From JBFGCT01 sp041581055 (lineage in GTDB: Bacteria > Actinomycetota > Acidimicrobiia > Acidimicrobiales > Ilumatobacteraceae): a stretch of 18,506 nucleotides of DNA. The position numbers and the translations under genes are program-made. The stretch is from the NCBI GenBank assembly GCA_041581055.1, contig JBFGCT010000072.1, positions 1 through 18,506 on the forward strand, written 5' to 3'. The notes beneath the pieces were generated by a model. That model was not told where the DNA came from. It searched no databases and was given only the letters and a program-made list of their open reading frames with translations. Every line of letters starts with the position of its first letter. The stretch's first letter is position 1. Positions 13,678 to 18,506 of the stretch are shown in pieces.

Positions 13678-14469
13678 TCACCCCTCGGCGACATCGCCGG
13701 CGCCGGCGCGGTCGCGTTTCCAGTAGCCCCGGACCACCGCACGCGCCCGCGGCAGGTCGCGCTCGCCGAACAGGTGTCGCCGGATGCGCTGCATCGCGGC
13801 CGCCTCACCCGCGGCCCACACCCGGGCGTCGGGATCGAATGGCGCGCCGGCGACTGCGGCGACGAGGCGATCGCCCGGACCCGAGCCGGGTTCGAGCTCG
13901 TGCCATCGCACGGTCGCCCCGGGATGGGCGGGCAGGTCGAGGCGGGCCGTGTGGTGGCGCACTTCGACGAGCACCGTCACGTCGGCCGAGCGCGGCAGGG
14001 CGCGCAGCAGCACGCTGATGGCGGGCAGCGCCGACTCGTCGCCGGCCAGCACGAAGCTGCGCGCCGCCGGGTCGACGTCGTACCCGCGCCCGGTGCCCGC
14101 GACCGCGGCGCGGTCGCCAGGCGTCGCCGCGCGGGCCCACTCCGAGAGCGGGCCATGCCCGTGGAGGACGACCTCGACGTCGAGCTCGAGGGTGCTCGGC
14201 TCGAACGAGAGCGGCGTGAGCGTGCGGATGATCGGGCGGCGCCCGTCCGCAAGGAGGAACTCGTTCCCGTTCCACGTGGGCAGCACGACCTCGCCCGTCT
14301 CCGACGGCAGCAGGAGCCGCACGCTGGCCGCCGGCAACCCGGGGTCCAGCCCCGCGAGTTCGCGGCCGGTGAGCGTGACCCGCGCCATGTGCGGGCTGCG
14401 CGCCTCGACGCGTGCCACCTCGACCGCGCGAAACGGCGGGGCCTCACGACGCGTCCGGATCGATGTCAC
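13678..14469 (-). CDS. siderophore-interacting protein (SIP) family FAD-binding ferric reductase
   Basis: The 263-residue product fits the ViuB/YqjH-like family that reduces ferric siderophores in the cytoplasm to release iron. The N-terminal flavin domain carries 'IRTLTPLSFEP' (81-91), the counterpart of the RxYTxR FAD-binding motif, and 'VLHGHGPLSEWARAATPGDRAAVAGTG'. The C-terminal half has 'FVLAGDESALPAISVLLRALP' and ends with 'VWAAGEAAAMQRIRRHL' and 'ARAVVRGYWKRDRAG', typical of the SIP C-terminal domain. GTG 14469 has TACGCT 7 nt upstream. No siderophore genes lie nearby. It is divergent from the DAC-like gene. Confidence 0.9.
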   Translation of the reverse strand: MTSIRTRREAPPFRAVEVARVEARSPHMARVTLTGRELAGLDPGLPAASVRLLLPSETGEVVLPTWNGNEFLLADGRRPIIRTLTPLSFEPSTLELDVEVVLHGHGPLSEWARAATPGDRAAVAGTGRGYDVDPAARSFVLAGDESALPAISVLLRALPRSADVTVLVEVRHHTARLDLPAHPGATVRWHELEPGSGPGDRLVAAVAGAPFDPDARVWAAGEAAAMQRIRRHLFGERDLPRARAVVRGYWKRDRAGAGDVAEG

Positions 14470-14476
14470 GACGTCG

Positions 14477-14482
14477 AGCGTA
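14477..14482 (-). promoter_or_regulatory. -10 box of a putative leaderless promoter (TACGCT)
   Basis: On the minus strand TACGCT is followed by 7 nt and GTG 14469. It is the third occurrence of this exact hexamer next to a start codon in the window. Confidence 0.5.
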
Positions 14483-14575
14483 GGGCGCGGGGCCAACTTC
14501 GGCCCGCGGGCAGCGAGGCGCCGGTCGCGCCGTCCGACCCGCATCGCGCTCACCCCGTGGCAAACTCGGGCGGAG

Positions 14576-15991
14576 ATGGCGACCAACCGGTTCATGTACC
14601 CGACGGACGATCCCACGCCGCAGCCCGTCGATCCGATCGGGGCGGCGATGGCGGACTGCATCGCGGAGCTGATCGGCAACGCGACCGTCGAGTTGCACTA
14701 CTCCCCGCGCGGCGTCGCGGAGCCGACCCGGTCGGGCGACGCCGAGGGCTCGGTCATCGCCTCCGCCTCGGGTGACGTGCTCGACGGCTGGACGACGACG
14801 ATCATCGTCAGCTTCGGCGACCGGGCGGCGGCGCGCGTCGACTCGGTCCCCGAGGCGTTGCTCGCCCTGCCGCACGCCGCGCTCCGGGCGGCGTCGGCGT
14901 TCCGGCAACTCCCCGACCTCGATCGCGGCGTGATCAGCCCGTCGATCCAGCGGGCCCTGCGCGACTCGATCGTCGTCGAGTTGCTCACCCACCACCAGGG
15001 GTGGAATCAACCGGAGTGCGCGTCGACCGAACTGATCGCCGACACGTTGGAGTACCTGATCGAGCTCAGCGGCAGCCGCGTCGAGGCGCACAACCTGACC
15101 CACGGCGTCGTGATCACCGACATCTTCGCCGACGAGCCACGGCTCTCGGTGATGTACCCGTCCGGCCTGCGCGAGGCCAAGCGCAGCCCGCTGCTGTTCG
15201 ACGGACAGCGGTCGGTGCTGATCGTCGACCAGCACGGGCGCGCCCGAACCGAGTTCCAGGCCCACCGGCCCGATCGGCTCCACCCGCGCAGCGACAAGCC
15301 GCGGCCGCCGATCGAGCGCGAGTTCGCGCACAGCGGCTCGCTGGTCGGCCGGGCGACGCAACAGCTCGGCGGGATCGGCCTGTTCCTCCGCGCGGACCGC
15401 AGCATCTGGACGTTCCTCGACGGCCAGCCACTCGTCATCCGCCGGGGCGAGCACTGGTCGGCGTTCCCGCTGTGGCTCGCCCAGGCCCTCGGTCAGGAGA
15501 TCGGGAGCAGCCCGGCCGTCGACCTGATCGTGCGCGCCTCGCTGCTCGTGTCGATCCGGTCCGGCGGGGCGATCTTCGCCATCGTCGACCGTCCCGACCG
15601 GATCGACGACATCGTGTCGGGCAAGGACCGGTACGACCTGCGCAACGAGACCGACATCGACGCGATGTTGCCCGAGACGAGACTGCACCACCTGATCGAC
15701 GCCGGCGACATGGACGACCAGACGCTGGCCCGGCTCGGCGCGCTCGACGGCGCGACCATCGTGGACATCGAGGGCCGGCTCATCGCCTACGGCGCGATCA
15801 TCAACAGCGTCGACAGCCAGTACGAGGGCGCGAGGACCGCCGCCGCCAAATCGCTGTCGGCGCGGGCGCTGGCCGTGCTCAAGGTGTCCGAGGACGGCGA
15901 CATCACCGTGTTCCGCAAGGGCTCGCCGGTCGCCACGCTGCTGCCCTCGGGGTTCTCCCGCTTGCGCCGCGACGGGTTGGCGCCCCGCTGA
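14576..15991 (+). CDS. DisA/diadenylate-cyclase-like domain protein with N-terminal sensor-like region
   Basis: The 471-residue protein ends in a region resembling the DisA_N (DAC) domain that makes c-di-AMP. 'LGALDGATIVDIEGRLIAYGAII' carries DGA (D near 391), 'YEGARTAAAKSLSARAL' stands where GxRHRAA is expected (G418, R420, T421), and 'LKVSEDGDITVFRKG' matches the closing VSEDxGxIxV strand. The His-Arg of RHR are replaced by Thr-Ala, so activity is doubtful or altered. Residues 1-330 form an N-terminal region, perhaps like the DACN sensor domains found before some bacterial DACs; 'IRSGGAIFAIV' may be the start of the cyclase fold. No membrane span is seen. ATG 14576 follows GGGCGGAG. It is divergent from the SIP gene, and its stop touches that of the convergent monooxygenase gene. 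Confidence 0.72.
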   Translation: MATNRFMYPTDDPTPQPVDPIGAAMADCIAELIGNATVELHYSPRGVAEPTRSGDAEGSVIASASGDVLDGWTTTIIVSFGDRAAARVDSVPEALLALPHAALRAASAFRQLPDLDRGVISPSIQRALRDSIVVELLTHHQGWNQPECASTELIADTLEYLIELSGSRVEAHNLTHGVVITDIFADEPRLSVMYPSGLREAKRSPLLFDGQRSVLIVDQHGRARTEFQAHRPDRLHPRSDKPRPPIEREFAHSGSLVGRATQQLGGIGLFLRADRSIWTFLDGQPLVIRRGEHWSAFPLWLAQALGQEIGSSPAVDLIVRASLLVSIRSGGAIFAIVDRPDRIDDIVSGKDRYDLRNETDIDAMLPETRLHHLIDAGDMDDQTLARLGALDGATIVDIEGRLIAYGAIINSVDSQYEGARTAAAKSLSARALAVLKVSEDGDITVFRKGSPVATLLPSGFSRLRRDGLAPR

Positions 15992-17137
15992 TCAGTACTC
16001 GAGCTGCCCGGCGAGCGACTCGACCGCTTCGATGAACTCCTCGACCATCTCCATCACGACCTGGCCCGCCGACTTCGGGCGGTTCATGGCGCCGACGATC
16101 TGGCCGACGAAGTAGTTCGCCAGCTTCTCCGCCCCGGACCCCGCGGTGTTCGAGGCGCGGGCGATCCGCCGCTGGGCCTCCGCGGTGAGGATCGGCTGGA
16201 GCGGCATGCCGAGCGGATCGGGCGTGTCCTCGCGTTCCCACTCGTCGGTCCACGCCGACTTCAGCATGCGGGCGTGCTTGCCGGTCAACGACCGCGACCG
16301 GATCGTGTCGGCCGACGTCGCGGCGAGGAACTTCTGCTTCACCACGGGATGGGTCTCGGCCTCGTCGGTCGTCAACCAGACCGACCCGCACCAGACCCCT
16401 TGGGCGCCGAGGGCCATCGCCGCCGCCATCTGCCGGCCGCGCCCGATCCCGCCCGCGCCGAGCACCGGGATGTCGACGGCGTCGACGATCTCGGGGATCA
16501 ACACCATCGAGCCGATCTCGCCGGTGTGGCCGCCGGCCTCGGAGCCCTGGGCGATGATCAGGTCGACGCCGGCGTTCTGATGCCGTTCGGCGTGCTGCGG
16601 CCGCCCGGCGAGCGCGCCGACGAGCCGCCCCTCCTCCTTGCACCGGTCGATCAGGAACTGTGGGGGCGGGCCGAGCGCGTTGGCGACGAACGCGGTGCGG
16701 TGGGCGAGCGCGATCTCGAGTTGCGGCGCGGCGTTCTTCGCCGAGAACGGGGCGCTGTCGCCGCTGCCCATCACCGCCGTGTTGGCCCGAGTGTCGTCGC
16801 CCTCGGGCAGGGGCGGCACGTCGTAGCGGGCGAGGATGTCGTCGACGAACGCCTGGTGCTCGGCGGGGATCAGCCGGCGGATGTCGTCGAGGGAGTAACC
16901 GCCGTCGTCGTCGCCGGCGTACTTGGCCGGCACGATCAGGTCGACCCCGTAGGGCCGGCCGCCGATCTCGCTCTCGATCCAGGCGAGGTCGATCTCGAGC
17001 GCCTCTGGCGAGTGGGCGACGGCGCCGAGCACGCCCAGCCCGCCGGCCTTGGTCACCGCGGCGACCACGTCGCGGCAGTGGCTGAAGGCGAAGATGGGGA
17101 ACTCGATGTCGAGCATCTCGGTGGCGGCGGTCTTCAT
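15992..17137 (-). CDS. nitronate monooxygenase / 2-nitropropane dioxygenase family FMN protein
   Basis: The 381-residue product is an FMN-dependent TIM barrel. 'DIEFPIFAFSHCRDVVAAVTKAGGLGVLGA' (10-39) is the N-terminal signature, 'GVDLIIAQGSEAGGHTGEIGS' (190-210) holds the conserved His (204) used in catalysis, and 'IPVLGAGGIGRGRQMAAAMALGAQGVWCGS' (223-252) is the phosphate-binding region. It may oxidise nitronates or serve another FMN-dependent reaction, as many actinobacterial paralogues are uncharacterised. The start ATG 17137 has a strong AGGAGG 8 nt upstream, the best ribosome binding site in the window, so this gene is leadered, unlike many neighbours. It is divergent from the amidohydrolase gene. 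Confidence 0.9.
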   Translation of the reverse strand: MKTAATEMLDIEFPIFAFSHCRDVVAAVTKAGGLGVLGAVAHSPEALEIDLAWIESEIGGRPYGVDLIVPAKYAGDDDGGYSLDDIRRLIPAEHQAFVDDILARYDVPPLPEGDDTRANTAVMGSGDSAPFSAKNAAPQLEIALAHRTAFVANALGPPPQFLIDRCKEEGRLVGALAGRPQHAERHQNAGVDLIIAQGSEAGGHTGEIGSMVLIPEIVDAVDIPVLGAGGIGRGRQMAAAMALGAQGVWCGSVWLTTDEAETHPVVKQKFLAATSADTIRSRSLTGKHARMLKSAWTDEWEREDTPDPLGMPLQPILTAEAQRRIARASNTAGSGAEKLANYFVGQIVGAMNRPKSAGQVVMEMVEEFIEAVESLAGQLEY

Positions 17138-17145
17138 CGGCGGTA

Positions 17146-17151
17146 CCTCCT
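17146..17151 (-). promoter_or_regulatory. Shine-Dalgarno AGGAGG deciding the monooxygenase start
   Basis: On the minus strand AGGAGG precedes the ATG at 17137 by 8 nt. It makes the longer in-frame GTG/ATG starts further upstream unlikely. Confidence 0.7.
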
Positions 17152-17232
17152 CGGCACGGGTCCAGTGTGCCGCCGGAACGCTCTCGCCGACGAACTGTCG
17201 GGCCGCGCGGTGACACGCCGCGCCGGGATGGC

Positions 17233-17238
17233 CAAGAT
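17233..17238 (+). promoter_or_regulatory. possible -10 box (CAAGAT) before the amidohydrolase gene
   Basis: CAAGAT ends 6 nt before ATG 17245. It is a weaker match to TANNNT but in the same layout as the other proposed leaderless promoters. Confidence 0.3.
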
Positions 17239-17244
17239 GGGCGC

Positions 17245-18506
17245 ATGGGACGCCGTGACGACCCCGACCTGCCGATCCGGTTCCATCCGCTGTCCAACGG
17301 CGAGTACGCGCCACTTCCCCGCTCGGAGCTGATCGACGAGGCGATCCGTCGCACGCTCGACGACGCCGACCGCAGCGCCCGCCGCCTCGGCGTCAGCCGC
17401 CGGACGTTCCTGACGCGCGCGTCGGGGATGGCGACGCTGCTGGCGACGCTTGCGGCGTGCAGCCGCGAGCAGCGGGCGGCCCGATCCACGACGCCCGCGC
17501 CGGCCGGCGCCTCCTCGACCTCCACCACGTCGACGACCATGTCGACCACCGACGTCGGCCCCGGTGGCACGTTCGCGCTGCCGCCCGACTCGACGATCGA
17601 CGACGAGGTGGCGACGACCGTGCTCGGCGGCCGCGAGGGTGAGCTGATCGTCGACGTCCAGACCCATCTGCTCGAACTGCCGGCCGGCACGAGCTCGGGC
17701 TTCGGGCTCGGCTTCCCGCAGGCGTCGTGCGGCGACGACCCCGCCGAGTGCCTCGGCACGAACGCGTGGCTCGACCTCGTGCTCGGCGGGAGCGACACCA
17801 CGGTGGCCGTGCTGTCGGCGATCCCTGTCGTCGCCGACCCCGACCCGCTGAGCACCGAGGTGATGGAGCGCGCCCGGCGCGAGGCCGAGCGACTGGGCTG
17901 CCTCGACCGCGTGCTGATCCAGGGGCACGCGACGCCGACGCTCGGCCCGCTCGACGCGGCGCTCGACGCGATGTCGGCCACCGCCGCCGAGTTCGACATC
18001 GCAGCCTGGAAGGCATACACCCACGAGGGGCCGACCTGGCGCCTCGACGACGACGTCGGCACCGCGTTCTGCGACCGGGTGCGCGACCTCGGCGACGACA
18101 TCATCTGCGTCCACAAGGGCCTCGGCCCGGCGGCCGCGTCTCCGGTCGACGTCGGCCCGGCGGCGGCCCGGCACCCCGATCTCAACTTCTGCATCTACCA
18201 CTCCGGCTTCCAGACCTCGGTCACCGAGGGTCCGTACCCGGGCGTCGAGGCCGGGCTCGCATCCAGCGGGGTCGATCGGCTGATCGCGTCCGCCGAGCAG
18301 GCCGGTCTGGCGCCGGGCGCCAACGTCTATCCCGAGCTCGGCTCGACGTGGTGGAACCTGATCCAGCGACCCGACGAGGCGGCGCACGTGCTCGGCAAGC
18401 TGCTCGTCGCGTTCGGGCCCGACAACGTCTTGTGGGGCACCGACTCGCTCTGGTACGGCTCGCCGCAGTCGCAGATCGAGGCGTTCCGGGCGTTCGAGAT
18501 CACACC
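17245..18506 (+). CDS. Tat-exported lipoprotein of the amidohydrolase (TIM-barrel hydrolase) family, 3' end beyond window
   Basis: At least 420 residues are encoded; the frame is open to the window end. Residues 51-72 form a twin-arginine signal (SRRTFLTRA, hydrophobic core) ending in a lipobox 'TLAAC' (Cys 72), preceded by an unusually long 50-residue cytoplasmic extension. A Ser/Thr-rich linker follows (about 80-105). The enzyme domain starts at 'LIVDVQTHLL' (D137, H141), continues with 'AAWKAYTHEG', 'ICVHKGLG', 'FCIYHSGFQ' and 'VLWGTDSLWYG', matching Amidohydrolase_2 metal sites. DxQTH in place of DxHxH means the first metal His is missing. It probably folds in the cytoplasm with its metal before export and ends anchored outside the membrane. 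Substrate unknown. Confidence 0.85.
   Translation, partial: MGRRDDPDLPIRFHPLSNGEYAPLPRSELIDEAIRRTLDDADRSARRLGVSRRTFLTRASGMATLLATLAACSREQRAARSTTPAPAGASSTSTTSTTMSTTDVGPGGTFALPPDSTIDDEVATTVLGGREGELIVDVQTHLLELPAGTSSGFGLGFPQASCGDDPAECLGTNAWLDLVLGGSDTTVAVLSAIPVVADPDPLSTEVMERARREAERLGCLDRVLIQGHATPTLGPLDAALDAMSATAAEFDIAAWKAYTHEGPTWRLDDDVGTAFCDRVRDLGDDIICVHKGLGPAAASPVDVGPAAARHPDLNFCIYHSGFQTSVTEGPYPGVEAGLASSGVDRLIASAEQAGLAPGANVYPELGSTWWNLIQRPDEAAHVLGKLLVAFGPDNVLWGTDSLWYGSPQSQIEAFRAFEIT

Noticed and set aside
15903..18194. 763-codon open frame on the minus strand
   Set aside because: It mixes an antisense reading of the amidohydrolase gene with an out-of-frame reading of the monooxygenase gene.

Overview
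The window looks like a chromosomal stretch of a high-GC actinobacterium, most likely in or near the Acidimicrobiia (Ilumatobacter-like). The reasons are the GC-rich codon use, frequent GTG starts, start codons placed 6-7 nt behind TANNNT-like -10 boxes (leaderless style), a MenJ-like menaquinone reductase, a class I PPK2, and a cold-shock protein of the 65-residue actinobacterial type. The taxon is inferred from this gene content, not from a marker gene.

Region A (1-3734) stands apart. Three co-directional genes are enclosed by two arrays of the same 62-bp hairpin-forming repeat, placed in opposite orientation: about 1.6 units at 1-100 and two units at 3611-3734. The genes are a class I SAM methyltransferase (137-838), a methyltransferase-fold protein with a DPPW motif (970-2130), and a calcineurin-like phosphoesterase with an unrecognised Trp-rich N-terminal domain (2133-3575). 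The last two are almost contiguous (2 nt between stop and start). Two lines counted by hand inside this block are 55-60% GC, against 73-80% for two lines in the ABC operon. It looks like an acquired cassette and is the best candidate here for an undescribed system; its function is unknown.

Region B (3735-6440): a degenerate duplicate of a gene's 5' end (3744-3775), then the intact gene, a PrmC/RsmC-like methyltransferase (3805-4494). Next come a possible C-terminal relic of a surface-repeat protein (minus strand, 4543-4665), a conserved-looking protein of unknown function (minus strand), and a membrane-anchored DM13-domain protein (plus strand). The last ends at a strong hairpin that separates it from the convergent phytanoyl-CoA dioxygenase-like gene.

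Region C (6440-11909): on the minus strand a PhyH-family oxygenase and a polyphosphate kinase 2. Divergent from these, a four-gene operon has 4-nt overlaps at every junction: ABC ATPase, ABC-2 permease, a second ABC ATPase and a second permease. It probably encodes one or two exporters. It ends at another hairpin shared with the convergent menJ-like gene.

Region D (11992-18506): menJ-like reductase (minus), cspA-like gene with a Rho-independent terminator (plus), a siderophore-interacting FAD reductase (minus), and divergently a 471-residue protein with a variant DisA/diadenylate-cyclase-like C-terminal domain (plus). Then follow a nitronate monooxygenase-family gene (minus, its stop codon touching that of the cyclase-like gene) and a Tat-exported lipoprotein of the amidohydrolase family (plus) that runs off the window end. 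No tRNA, rRNA, CRISPR array, transposase or integrase was recognised.
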